The notes under the pieces were generated by a model. The model was not told where the DNA came from and did no database searches. It was given only the letters and a program-made list of their open reading frames with translations. The translations under genes were made by a program, and so were the position numbers. A stretch of DNA of 64,000 bases from Rotaria macrura. Lineage: Eukaryota > Rotifera > Eurotatoria > Philodinida > Philodinidae. The stretch covers positions 1 through 64,000 of the forward strand of contig OENT01000041.1 in assembly GCA_900239685.1 (NCBI GenBank), in the 5' to 3' direction. Within the stretch, counting starts at the first letter, position 1; each line of letters starts with the position of its first letter. Positions 49,277 to 62,600 of the stretch are shown one piece after another.

Positions 49277-52200
49277 ATGTCAACTGGATCATCAACGATA
49301 GCAGCTGCTGCTAGTAGTAGTGACAGTACACAATCATCATTATCATTACGACCTGTGCAACAACCGTCTATTGCTGAACCATTAGTTGAAATAAAACACA
49401 ACTGGTTAATTAAAAATGTTCAACATAGTAGAGATGGTGATGAATATACAAGTGAATTATTTCCATGTGCCAATTGTTCAACAAGGTAACAATTATTTCT
49501 GTATGAAAATATTTCGTATGCTTTTTCTTTCATTATGTACGGTTAGTTGGATAATGCGCCTTTATCCATCCTATTGTGAACGTAACAGTATTTTTGTTAA
49601 ATTTTACGTTTTTATGATTAAGGTAAAATTAAAATCCTTAACCTTATACTCGAAAGAAAAAACACTTCAGCTTTTGTCTATAGCCTAAACTACGTACAAT
49701 CAAAGCTGAAGTTGTAGTTACATGTGAATACAATGGAGAAGAAATTTATAAATACACATGGTCAAATGCTAGTTTCTATTGTGATCCGAGTGAATCATTT
49801 GATATAAAACGTAAGAAAGATGAGAAAATATTTACGAGGAATCTTATTTTTGTTTTAAATATTTCTAGGTAATTATGTTATATCGAATTTTTTAAAATCA
49901 TACATATCATCATCGCGCGATCGACTATTATCGTGTCCATCACTAACGATAACACTTCAAATACGTCCCATGTGTGATGCGTCCGGTTGTGATGATTTGC
50001 GTTTAATTAAAGTACGAAATGGTAATACAATTATTGATGAACCTTCATTTACTTACCAATGGGTTATTGAAGATTTTAATACGAAAACTAAGGTATTTCA
50101 TATTGAAGATAAACATATCTAATCTTGTCTAAGATCCGATTAATAGTTTTGAAATAAGATAAACACGAAATCTTCTTTATGTAAATGAGGCAAATCAAAT
50201 CTTACGCATTCATTAACAGATACTTAAGAAAAATACAGTTGCTAGTAAATATAGTCATATGTTGAATTATTGTGGAGTGCTCAAAAACATACTCTGAATA
50301 TTGTTGTAGTTACTGAAAATTCTTCTACAACGATGAACCTTGAAACTAGATATTTATCAAATATTCATTGAAGCTTTTAACATTTATTTTTCTATTGATA
50401 GTGGAGTCAACTTTTTGTTATCGCTCATCAGAAAGAATTTGAAAGACGTCAGTTTATTAATATAACATAAATGTAATAAATATCATCAAGGAAAATGTAT
50501 GGTGATTAGAAAAGAAAAGATTTTGGCCTATCTGTTATGTGGTATAATAAAGCTTATAATACTCCTATGATAAATATAAGGCGTTTGTTGTTCTCCTATT
50601 GTACGTTTAGTTTTGATAATAGCGCGACAAATGACGAAGGAGTCTCTTGAGATGACAAGAAAAAAACTTGTAGCAAGTGAGAAAATGTTATTTGGTGAAA
50701 TCTATTAATGAGAGAAAAGTTCTTAAGTTTTGACTTGGTGAAAAATGTCCGTGAACTTGAATCAGTCTTCCGAACCTTTATAATCATTCTACTGAGAATT
50801 TTACTTGCAGAATATTTTACATCGGAAAATCGTGCCATCGCAGGTCGACCTGAATTTTACCCTAAAGACGAGGCGTAATTATAAAAGACATGTTCTAAAA
50901 TATCGGTCGGAAGTAAGAATATTTCCTTTTCGAGATATTGAATATACAAGACTAAATTCTATTACAAGAGAGATAAAAGAGTCTCAAGTTATTTCTTTTT
51001 CCTTGAAATTCAAGATTGCGTGAAAGAAAACTTTTTTTTCCAGTTGGAAATTTTAGACTAATCTATTTATAGAAAATATAATCTGTAGACAAACTAATCA
51101 AATTTAATCTCTTGTTCCATATAAATATATATATATAGATTTGAGAGAAAGTACCCGTAAAATCACTGGAAGTCTATGGGGACAGCTTATAGATATGCTA
51201 AGTTTATAAACTTTTATCAATCTCAATGGAATATAAATTATGTATTGAAATCATGTCTCAAGGAATGATTCTTCAGTTCGAACAGAGTTTCTTACTCTTG
51301 AATTTTTAATGAAATATGTACAGTTTGTGACGACATAATATCGGCAGATGAAAATAGATATGTATTTCGTGTATACACTTGAAGTGTACACGTAAAACAA
51401 CACCATTCGATTATCGATTCCATTACTGAAGCACAGCTTGAAATTTTTACAATCACGATATCATTGAAGTTCATAGACAATTACTCTGGCTATATGACAT
51501 TTGTATGGCATCATACAGTAAATTGCTTTTATCATTTTGAAAAGAAAAGATTACTTTTTTTTCAATAAAAAGACTCGTAGGAATTTTAATTATTTCTATT
51601 GAAACATTGTTTCTATGCGAAGCTTTAATTCAAACATAAATTTTTCTTGTCATAATCATGTCGTTATATTGAAAAATTTCGTAAACATGCAACATGATAT
51701 TCGCGATAAGTTATGTGCCCGTAATACATTTTAGCATAGTCATAAAATTTACATGATATTTTCAAGCTTCCAGATAAAGTCGATGAATCTGTCGATGGAT
51801 TTCTCTCTTGACAGTTAAAGTTACCTATAAGTCGAGAAGAAAATAATATAGAAATATGTTATTCAATGGTTTACTTCCTCCCTATTGGATTCTATTTATT
51901 ATTGATAGAAATTTGTTTATCCATTGGAGAGATCATCTCTTCAGAGAAAAAATCTAACTAAGCATATGTTAAGAGTATTCGTACATATTTCTTGATTTTT
52001 TCTAGTTATGCTACGAAGACGAATGTCTTGAAAGTTCAATATTTACATTTGAACATAAACTAGATCGACATTATGTTCATTTGAATAATTGTTTTCAATT
52101 ATCATTAACACTTCAACGTGAACAAAATATGATTTTAATGTTATATCATTTAAGATTACGTATTAAAAAGCATTTACCATACAAATTTCGTATAGAATTT

Positions 52201-54389
52201 TTTGTTCGTGCTAATTTTTCTACACGTTTACTTAAAATGAGTGATATAGTTGATCCAATCGATGAATATATATTCGATCCATTTACAAGTAAAGAACTAA
52301 GCGATTGTACACAACAATATAATTCTAGTCCATGTTTGGTGTTTTTTGCACGTATTGTACTTTATGGACAAGAAAATAATTCTAAATTGTGTTTAAATGT
52401 TTTAAATGAAAATTTATTTTTAAATAATTCAAAAACTAATACATCATTAACAAAAGAATTGTTTCATACTGGCAAATTTTCTGATATTAAAATAATAGCT
52501 GGTTCAAAAGAATTCAACGTACATCGTTGTATATTATCAATATCAAGTGAAGTATTTGAACGCATGCTTTTATCTGATATGCTTGAAACACGTTCCAATA
52601 TAATTGAAATCAATGATATATCCGATGAGATATGTGAAGAAATGCTTCGTTTCATTTATTGTAATGAAACAAAACACTTAGATACAAATGCATTAGATCT
52701 TTTATATGCAGCAGATAAATATGCTATTGAAAGTTTAAAAACAATATGTATACAATCATTAATCGATACATTTACATATGAAACAACAGCTGAAATGCTC
52801 ATTCGAGCAAATATTTATAATTCCAAATTACTCAAAGACAATTTACTTGTGTTCATTAAAACATATAGTAAAGAAATATTTGCTACTGAACAATGGAAAC
52901 AATTAGAACGAACACAGTAAGTTGTAAAATATGTTTATTTTTCTGTGCAGATATATGTATAAGATGATTCTTACGTTTTATAAGCTAAGTTGAACAATAC
53001 GTTGAAAATTTGAATAAAACTCAAAATACACTATGATAGACATTGACATCTTCTCATTAGTTTTTGACTCATACATGATCGATAGGAAATTTTTCTCGAG
53101 TTACGACTATATTAATGAGCATTCAGTCGATTCACACTAGATCATGAGAATAATTGAAACAATACATTTCGACTAACCCCCTCCCCACCCCCTACAATAA
53201 AAGATCCCGGGTCTTCTATTAAGAACCTAATTTTTTCCCAATATTTAATTAAAAAGGTTTTCCAGAAAACTAAGGCGATTTTCAGGATTTCCATTAAGTT
53301 TTTCAGGGTTTTAAGGGTGTCACTATAATTATGAACAGGTTCTCTTAATATTTCCAGCTGAAAACCCTGAGAATCAGGCATATTTTGATGGAAAAACACT
53401 AATTAAAGTTCCTAATTAGCAAAAAACTAATTAATTAAAGAAGTGTTTTCTATTACATTGGACAAACTTTTTCTCCAGGGGGGTCTTGTATTATAGGGGG
53501 GGGGGGTTAGTAATTCCATTCCAGTTTAACTTTCATGATCATTATGTTATTCTGAATATGGGAGGGGTGAGGCGAGAAATTCGATTGAAAACAATCATAG
53601 AAAAAAATTCTTTTTTTTAAATATTTCAAAGTGATATTCTGCATTAAATATTCAGTTAATCAAACAAAATGGAATACTCTGCTAACTGTTAGATTTTGTA
53701 GTTACAAAATTAGATTTGAATGTATCAGGAAAATGTGACCATGAATCGAAATTATTAATAGGATCAACTCGTTCGTAAGAGATATACTAATCAAGACTAG
53801 TTACCTAGCGTTTTTTCGCTGAGAAGCATAAAATGACATTCGTATTGATTTCAATCATAATTGAACCATTTGTTATTGTCGAAAATATGTTACAAGCACA
53901 AAAACTAAAATTGTTCCATAAGAAACATTGATTTTTCTATAGTTTACTCAAATATCATCAATATTGAACATTTTATACAATCTGAAATTATCTCTTTTCT
54001 TTTCTTCTAATTATAAAAGAAACTAATGCATACCATCTCTATAAGTCAGAATTCCGTAGTACTAGCGTTCGAATACTAGTGATTGAGAAAGTTTATAGCT
54101 GTGCATGACACTACTTAAGACTATTAGTCTTATAATTTAACTATGAAACTGATTCGTACTACAGCCAATATAAATCGAGCATAAGAAACATTTTCTTCAA
54201 TTTCGACTTTTACTTCAATTGATGACATGGCCGTGTCTCAATGAGTTCTTAACTAACTATAAATTTATGCAGATGATAAATATCCTGGGAACGAACAATA
54301 GATTTTTTCATTCATGTTTTCTTTCTTTTTACAGACCATATCTTCTTGTCGATGTCTTACGTTATTTGGCTAATGGAACTTATTCTTGA
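49277..54389 (+). CDS. MATH/BTB (SPOP-like) protein with two divergent MATH segments
   Basis: Exons are about 49277-49486, 49690-49810, 49870-50093, 52008-52918 and 54333-54389. After a Ser/Ala-rich start, IKHNWLIKNVQ resembles the opening of a MATH (TRAF-C) domain. A second MATH-like opening, TYQWVIEDFN, follows in exon 3 and runs into exon 4 (CYEDECLESSIFTFEHKLDR, KHLPYKFRIEFFV). The BTB domain is clear: FHTGKFSDIKIIAGSKEFNV, HRCILSISSEVFERMLLSDM, EINDISDEICEEMLRFIYC. The BACK-like tail ends ERTQPYLLVDVLRYLANG, matching SPOP. Such proteins bring substrates to Cullin-3 ubiquitin ligases. The reading frame across the first intron could not be closed with the obvious splice sites, so exon 1/2 is unsure. 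A 1.9 kb and a 1.4 kb intron contain no recognised gene; the latter holds a MITE-like element. Confidence 0.82.
53172..53511. mobile_element. MITE-like element with C-rich inverted ends, in an intron
   Basis: The left end reads ACTAACCCCC then CCCCCTACAATAAAAGATCCC. The reverse complement of the right end reads ACTAACCCCC, more C, then TATAATACAAGACCCC. The imperfect inverted ends are ~35-40 bp, the total is 340 bp, and there is no coding capacity. It lies in the last intron of the MATH/BTB gene, with a run of 11 Gs at the right end. Target-site duplication is not clear. A non-autonomous DNA transposon or fold-back element is the best reading. Confidence 0.65.
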
Positions 54390-54632
54390 ATACTCTTCGA
54401 AACTTCTATTACGAAATGCTATCGTTCAGATATGAGTCTTATTCGTCTTGTTTTTTTTTCTGAATCCGGAGTCTCTTCTTATAAATATTATATATTGTCT
54501 TGTGAATTTGCTTTGCTCTTTTTTCGTTATGAATTTTATGTTTACTGAAAATTTTAAAACAAAGCAATCGTTTTTGTTTCTTGATTCCTTTTTTTTTGCA
54601 TTTTAAAATACGAAAAACGTTAAATAAACGAC

Positions 54633-54651
54633 ATCTTTTTGTTATCTCTAG
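54633..54651 (+). promoter_or_regulatory. Splice acceptor directly before the coiled-coil gene start
   Basis: CATCTTTTTGTTATCTCTAG ends at the base before ATG (54652). The previous gene stops at 54389 on the same strand, only 263 bases upstream, which favours spliced-leader addition over a separate promoter plus 5'-UTR intron. Confidence 0.5.
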
Positions 54652-55549
54652 ATGGCTGTGTCAGATTCATCAATATTTAATCAAGATCAACTAATATCCA
54701 ATCTTCAATTACTTAACAATATAGGACGATTACTTGAAATTGATTCTGCAGAAATCGATAATGGAGAAATATTTTTAACGAAACTAAGAAAATTACAAAA
54801 TATTTATCATTTAGCACAAAATCGTGTAGACACATACGATGTTATTTTACCAACAATGCAACAAAGCTATCTTGAAATGACTAATCTGGCTAAAATATTA
54901 CATGAGTAAATAGAAATTATGAAATAGTCTTTGACTTTGTTATTTGTTTTTTTGTGAAACAATTGTCTTATTTTTTAAAGAAAACAACAAAAGATAGTTA
55001 ATTATCAAAATGAAAAATCGGATGAATATGAATCAACACGTATGACAACAATGGCTGAAATGAAATTCATCGAAAATAGATTACTATCATTCGATATTAA
55101 TGCTAAACCACCAGTCACTCACACACAAATTGAAAAATTATATAAAGTAATTCTATTTCATAGGAAGAAAAACGGAAAAAGATTTGTATCAAAACTCGAT
55201 TTGATTTTTCTTTTTATTCAAGGACGTTGAAAATGCTCGATGTGAATATGAAATTCTTAAACAACAGATCGCTCATTGGATGCCATGTGATCAACCAGTA
55301 TATAAATTTTAACGAATACATAGTAGCAAAATTATTCTTGAATACTTTTTTTCTCTATTCTAGACGATAGACAGCTTGACAAACAAAATCGAAAGTGTAC
55401 GCGATGAACTTGTAAGAAGAAAAATTAGATGCTGTGTTTTTCTATTTCATATACATTTTAAAATTACTTTATAGAGATCTATCGAAGACGAAATTTCAAT
55501 CTATGTTACAGATGCATTTCAAATGAACAAGATGATCTCATCGGAATAA
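54652..55549 (+). CDS. Small coiled-coil protein, unrecognised
   Basis: Exons are about 54652-54906, 54981-55147, 55223-55298, 55364-55410 and 55475-55549. They chain in frame to a protein of ~205 residues. It is predominantly helical with heptad-like spacing of Leu/Ile (LISNLQLLNNIGRLLEID, FLTKLRKLQNIYHL, EYEILKQQIAHW, LTNKIESVRDEL). It has no signal peptide, membrane segment or enzyme motif. Size and composition recall small subunits of microtubule- or kinetochore-type coiled-coil complexes, but I cannot assign one. Confidence 0.6.
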
Positions 55550-56661
55550 AAAAAATGCATATATTCTTTTGCTCAATAAAACGTCAGATAGTTTTCTTTT
55601 TGCTATAGAAATAAAATAAATATATATATACATACATTTGTATTTTGTTCCAAAACCTATATGATTATGCTGCTCATATTTCAGATATGCGTCATCATCA
55701 ACAGTATCATCGAAGACAACATTCTGGCAGATTGAACAGTACAGATTATGATCTATGTTCAACAGGTGGAGATGATGAGCAGGTAGCTTTTGTTCAGAAA
55801 ACTATATATCGTGACTGTACTTTCCATGAATGGTTTCAATCCGAAAAGAATTCTCAAAGAAAAATCATCTGATACGTTTTTTTCTTATTGTTTGCATGGG
55901 TTCAATGGCATATTCGAAAATTTTTCTTTGTCTAAAAACAATAAAGCTTACAGTAGATATTACACAAAGTATTGAATGAATTTTCCAATTTACCATTGGA
56001 CAACCATTGTCAAGTAATCCATCGTTCACATCTTTTTTGTCGTATTTTTAGAATCAATTATCTACTATATTCCGATGTATTCATACCATCATAACTAGGG
56101 AATAAAAAGCAGTCGTAGACAGTTCTTTCAAATTTAATGCGCTTTCGATTTCGAGTATGGGAATATGTGAGAAGTCGACCATATAAAATGTTTCGTGCCA
56201 AAAGCTGTCTATTAATCTATCGAGTTCAAAGCGTACATATATTTGCTTGAAACAAGGTTCTTTTCTTCGAATTCAACCTACAAGGATGTTTGTCGGTGAA
56301 ATTCGTTCGATCTATCATCCAATGATACGTATACTAATCGGATTAATCAATATGTGTATATTAACCTAGTTGGCTCAGAGAAAAGTCAGGAACACGACCA
56401 CAAATGATCTTGGACAGTTCGAACTGTTAATATTAGCATAGATAGATCTCTCATCAAATTAATCTTTCGATTAACATGTCTATGATTCTATTTCGGGTAT
56501 AGATTAAGAATTGGCCAAATGAACTAACTAAATTGAGAGGCAAAGAAAAAGTTTTAGGTTTCATTTTTCCAGAATTGAATTGTGTATCGATTGTTTTTTG
56601 GTCTTTCTATGATATTCAAACACATAATGAAACATAAAAATAAATGTTTTTTTTTTGTTAG
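55550..56661. other. Intergenic or unread 5' part of the YTHDC2-like gene
   Basis: No exon is recognised. The next gene enters at 56662 through an acceptor (TTTTTTTTGTTAG) without a start codon in the right place, so a first exon may lie somewhere here, or a leader may be trans-spliced and translation start further in. Confidence 0.4.
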
Positions 56662-59600
56662 TATTCATCAAATATATCATATCGAACGACAAATAATACG
56701 AATATAGATTCAATTGTTGACTATTTAAGTGATGATGAATCAGATTCTGAAATGCCTGTTGCATGTGTAAGTTCAATTGAAAACGTTTTCTTTTTTATTG
56801 ACTACGAAATGAGTTTGTTCTTTTTTTTTCTGTATAAAGAATTTGGATGTATCGAATCCAGTACGTGAAGTCATATGTAAAATGCTCGATAATTATATGA
56901 CTGATGATAAAATAAATACAGAAATTGAATTTCCATCATCATTATTTTGTCATGAACGAATATTTGTTCGTCAACAAGCACAACAACGAAACCTTATTTG
57001 TAGAACATGCGGGTAAAAACTAAAATAGGCATAGATATCATTTAAGGATTGAATTGATATCTTTTCAATAAAAATAAAATCTTTTTCTTAGTCGTGGAGC
57101 ATCACGTGTCATTGCTGTTTCGAAATTAACAAATGAATCTGTTCTAAATAATAATATTGATTTAAATAAACAGATAACATTTGCATTTCATAATCCATCA
57201 TTAATGCATGATATCAATTTATATTTACAATCATGTCCAATATCTGCTGATGATAATGATTTACTTCAAGCAAAAATACAAAAAACGCCGTCTTCTCTTA
57301 ATGGTAAATTCATTTTTTCAAGTATTTTTCTTCATAATTTATTATTATAGATTGGTTTTATTGTACGTTACTACGATCGGGTAATCCACTTGCGAAAATA
57401 TCAGATATCAAACCTCGTATACCGGATCAGAAATTTCTTTCACATGAAAATTTCGTTCGACTATTACCTATTGATAAAACTTCAACGCGAGATAATCTTC
57501 TTCACCTTATTGAAAGTAATTATGAATAATTCGAATGAAAACTAAATACAACATACTCATTTTATTCTTCAGGTAATAAAATGCTATTCATAAGTGGGCC
57601 TCCAGCGATTGGAAAATCGATTAGAGTATTTTCTCATGTAAATAATCATTTCAATATCGAACTATATTCTTTCTTATTAGACATGTCAATATTTGTATGA
57701 TGATCATTTCGATAAACAATGGCCAATTCGTATACTTCATAGTTGTACAAATAGTCTTGCTGCACATGCCTTATCATCATGTTTGTCATCGTTCAATCAA
57801 TCGATCGATTGTTTTACATTTGATAATATGTAAGTCATGAACATTTTGAAATTTGAACGCAACTTTTTCTTTTGTGAATTAGTAAAAGAAGTTCGTATAC
57901 CATCGTCAGTTTAAATTCATAGAGTCGGTTACGTACTATTCAGATGTTTTCTTTGTCATCATATGGTTAGAAGAGAGGTGAAGCACTGTCTCGAGTAATT
58001 GCGCTCGATAGTTAAGAAAATCTGTTTTTTTCACAAGCCATTACAAAAACTCAGTAAAACTAAGTTTTATAATATAAGATGAGAATCATTGAAAACGTTT
58101 ATTTCAAAATAGAAAAAAAATACTACATCCATGATGAATAGAGAGATGTCGAAGTAGAATAACTTAATCACTCCTTATAAACAATACCAAGGAAAGGACT
58201 GTACATGTAAGGTATCGGAATGAACAGATAAGAGAGGATACACTGATACCGACGAAAAAAAAAAACAACTGTAAATCCATAATCACAAAGCTCAATTCAA
58301 GAAACAATCTATGAAATGTTCCAAAGAATATCATTTTGATACAGAAATACCGTGTTACGAAATGTTTATTTTAACAAGCTTGTTGAATCGCATATAAAAG
58401 TTGAAATGTCTAAGTGCTTTAACATGACCATACAAGGAACACGAACGTTCGGATTCGTTGTTCGGTTATAGGATTTTGATTCAATCTTGATTGGAACTAT
58501 TATGGAAGATTCGATAAGAATCAAAAGGAACCCGATTGCAAAATTATTCCAGTGCAGTTAAAAGGATCTAATCAAATTCCATTTTTCTCTTTTTTACATC
58601 TAAATGGTTCGAATTTCGAAAAATTCGGATACGACAGTTTACTCCTAGACGTAGTTTGCTCATTACGTCATCCGTCACTGTAAGAAGCTTAAACCAGACA
58701 CACACTCGAAATGAATTTGAACCCAAACCCGAATCACGAACTGTTCAGTCCTTAGTGCAAACTCGGGTTCGGATTCGTTGCATACCTAATTTTGACTGAA
58801 TTTCAAATGATTGATGTCTGATAAATAACTAAGGAATAAGAACAATTTTCATTTCACATCGTAGGTCATTGATCGCTGAACCAACATCGTTAATAACAAT
58901 AACAACGCATGAATTTCTATTACATACGTTAATAAGTGGAGATTATCTATTGAAATCATCAATAACACATTTAATTGTGGACGATGTACAGAAACGATCA
59001 CATACATTGGATATGTTATTAGCTTATTTAAAAGATACTCAACATAAATTTCGACATTTAAAAATAATACTTATACAAACAACAATTCAATACGATACAT
59101 TAGTTAAATATTTTGGCAATGTTGCAACACATACGAGTATTTTGTTTTTATTGTCTAATATTGTTTTTCTTTCGTTCTTATGAAATAAATATTTCTTCTT
59201 GTAGTTGATATGAATGGAATAATGACGGCAACAGTTGAAGAAATATTTCTTGATCAAATTTTATTTGATATTCAACGAATCGATCAAAAGAAATGTTTAT
59301 CGATCGGTAATAATCAATAGAAAATGAAAAATAAGTCATCGATCGTAGATTTTCGCTTGTTTTCTTTTATTTGAATAGCAAATTATGGAATGCAATTATT
59401 GGATCATTGGTGCCATTTAGCAGAGCAATCATCGATTCATCATCAAATATCATCTTCGATCATTTGTCAATCATGTGAAAATATATTCGTATTACTTGTA
59501 TGAAATTCATTTGTTTGTTTCAAAAATCAGAAAATCCTACATTCCTAGGAACAAAACATGACACCTGACGAAAGATATTTGGCAAATCTAATTGGTCGAT

Positions 59601-62600
59601 GTTTTGTTAATGGATTGATCGAAGATTTTCAATTAATGATCAATTTTATTATACAATATCCAAATAAATGTAAGTACTAAAAATATACATCATTATCATC
59701 TATTTCAATTCTGCATGATAGTTTTTGTGTACTCAAAAAGTGAGTACACTACTAAAATCGGTCAGTGTGTCCGTCCGTCCGGCCGTCCGTTTATTCGATA
59801 ACTCTTCACAATTACATTCGATTGAGTTGAAATTTTGTGCACAGAATTGTCTCATCAATATCTCGGTCGAGTTCGAAGATGAGAAGGATCCGACAAGAAA
59901 TGGTTGAGTTATCGAAAAAATTGTCATTTTTCACCAAGCAATCCCTGAGGTGGGGTACAGGGATTTTTTCAAAAAAAACTTTTTTCTCAGAATTATCCAC
60001 AACTTATGTAAAGTGACTCAGTTTTTAACGCTGATTCCGAATCTGATATTAGTTTTGAACCAAATCGCAGCTTTCTAACAAAACATTGGCTGCAAAAAGG
60101 TCTCAAATGCACAAAAACTGCATCTAGAAACTAAATTGCCTAGATATGTCTGAGATGATCAGTAGTTTTGGAGTTTCCCAAAAAGGTTTACCAAGATACT
60201 TCATCCGTGCACACATTCTAGGATGACTGATTTGTCTCATTCACTTTTTGAAGTACACATAACTCTCGGACATAAGTCTGAAGTTTCCGCATTTATTTAC
60301 TATTTCATTTGCTCTAGAGTAGAGTCTAAGTCGACTCTTGTTTTCTGGTTATTCTTTCTCTAGAGTCAATGAAACTCGAAGATCTTCTTGAAGCGTCGTA
60401 TTCCTGTTTCAGTTATACGATTGATTCAGTCTTTTTAAAGAAAATAGTGAAGTCAAAAGAAAACAAAAAATCATATAAATGGTTTTCTATCGAAGACTAG
60501 CACGATCGATTTAAATGGTTCTTGAATTTATCAGCCTTCTTTGCCAAACAACAAACAAACATTTATATATAATTTTAGCATCATCAAATACTCTGATGTG
60601 ATAGTATACGGATAGATTCCGTTATGTTGTATTCAGAAATTCTAGTTTGGTCTCCAAAACTCATGTGATTCGAAACTATGACGTATAATCTCTCATTTAT
60701 AGAAACGCTGAAAATCGACGATGATAATTGTATTCATTCGTACGAGAGACATAGTATCGAGCCATTCAGTAGAAAGTTGATAATTCATATTAGCTAACAT
60801 AACGATCAACTAGAATAGAAACGATTTATTTTGTCAAGAGATAAAATTAGAAGATATGATTTTACTCGATGAATTTGTGAAAGATTGTAAAACGACATCA
60901 TATGGTCTCAATAGAATAGCTCAGTGCTTTGGTAATCAGATCATAGTTAGATAGTAGACCAAAATTACTGAGTTCTTATGAGAGTGTAGAAGATCCGGAA
61001 TTTCCGGTAGTCGAACTGTAACTACACCTCTAGTCATGCTTCTGATGATGATCTTGATTTTTTTCGGTGTCACTTTCAATGCACAAAAAAATAAATATAA
61101 ACTTTATTCTTATCCCATTAAATTGAAACTGAAAGATATTTCACTCTGGGCTTAAGTTAGAGGGTTCAACAAGTTATTTTTTCTCGCAATGATTCACCTA
61201 CATCTGAACAACTCCTTTTATTCATTGTTCTGGTTTAGACTATTCCTAACTATCAATATTGGCCAACAATAATGAATTTCGTTTGTGATGTTTTGAAGAA
61301 TTTAATATGCTCGCATTCTAACACTATAATCAGCTCTTTGAATAAAAAAAAAATGACGATACAAAAACAGATCAAACATTTGTTCATACATAGAAGTATG
61401 ATTGACGGATTTCATTCGTTGTATATGACTATGAATACTATGTGTAGAAAGGATGAACATTCCAATATTTCCTTTTTAAGGTAACTATCAACATCCATTA
61501 ACACTTGTAACGCCATTAATGTGTGTATGCATGTGGAGTATAACAGCATTTATTGAACGTATATTTCTAATCGATGGTTTATTGATCAATCTTCGTGCAG
61601 TAAATAATTTTTCTGCCATTGATTTCGCACGAAAATATGCAACTAATGAAACTATTGATTTACTTGAAACTAAAATAACGTAAGTATTTGTTGAAAACTC
61701 ATACTAATCGCCTTTGTTTATCGATGGGTGTGTATCTATCAATAGTTAATATGTTATCATTCGTACGGTAAGAATAATACTGAAAAAAAACCGGCAACAT
61801 AGTTGCATCGCATGATTAACTTAGACGTATATGCTTGAAAGTATGAAAAAAAAAACAATTGATTATTTGGGATGTGCATGTATGTCAGCAGAAAAAATTG
61901 ATTGATCTATCTGCATGATACTCAATGTTTTCTTTATTCGTTTCAACGAATAGTTAATAATTTAAATTTCAGAAATGATCCTCTACTTTGGGAACAATTA
62001 TTAACTTTATCAAATAATAATTCGACTGCCATAGCACCCATAGCCTTGATGAAATTCTATTTACAAACACGAAAATTCGATGACATTATTGATTATGAAT
62101 TAATTTTATCGATTGTAAAATATGTTTGTCGAATACGATCTGGTATATATAATATTGATAGTTGAATATTAAAATTATTCTCGTTTTTGTTTTCGTTCAA
62201 TAAACAAGGTCATATGCTGGTATTCTTGCCTGGTCCTGATGAGATTGCTATAATGACTGATCTAGTCTTGAATATTAATCTTCAAATTGAGTAAAATTGC
62301 GATGTCTTCTACAATATGCGTCGATAAGAGAAAGTTTTCGTATGCCTAGATTTGGAATAGTACTTCATACGATTTCAAGACCTGCATCATGGTCATTGAT
62401 GAATAATGATCGTTCACGTTTATTAGTATGTACTTCGAAATGATTCAACTAATCATGAAATGTATTATTTCGTTGTCTAGATTCTATGTGATGCAAACTG
62501 TGAAACTGGTGTACCGTTTTGTAACATTAGTTGTGTCATTGACACAGGCATTACACTTGAGGTAGATATCAGTCAAGAAATTGATTCTTTTTGTTGTTGT

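Noticed and set aside
59725..60000. Frames on both strands at the left end of the intronic element
   Set aside because: They read through the GTCC tract and inverted end of a MITE-like element; no transposase motif.
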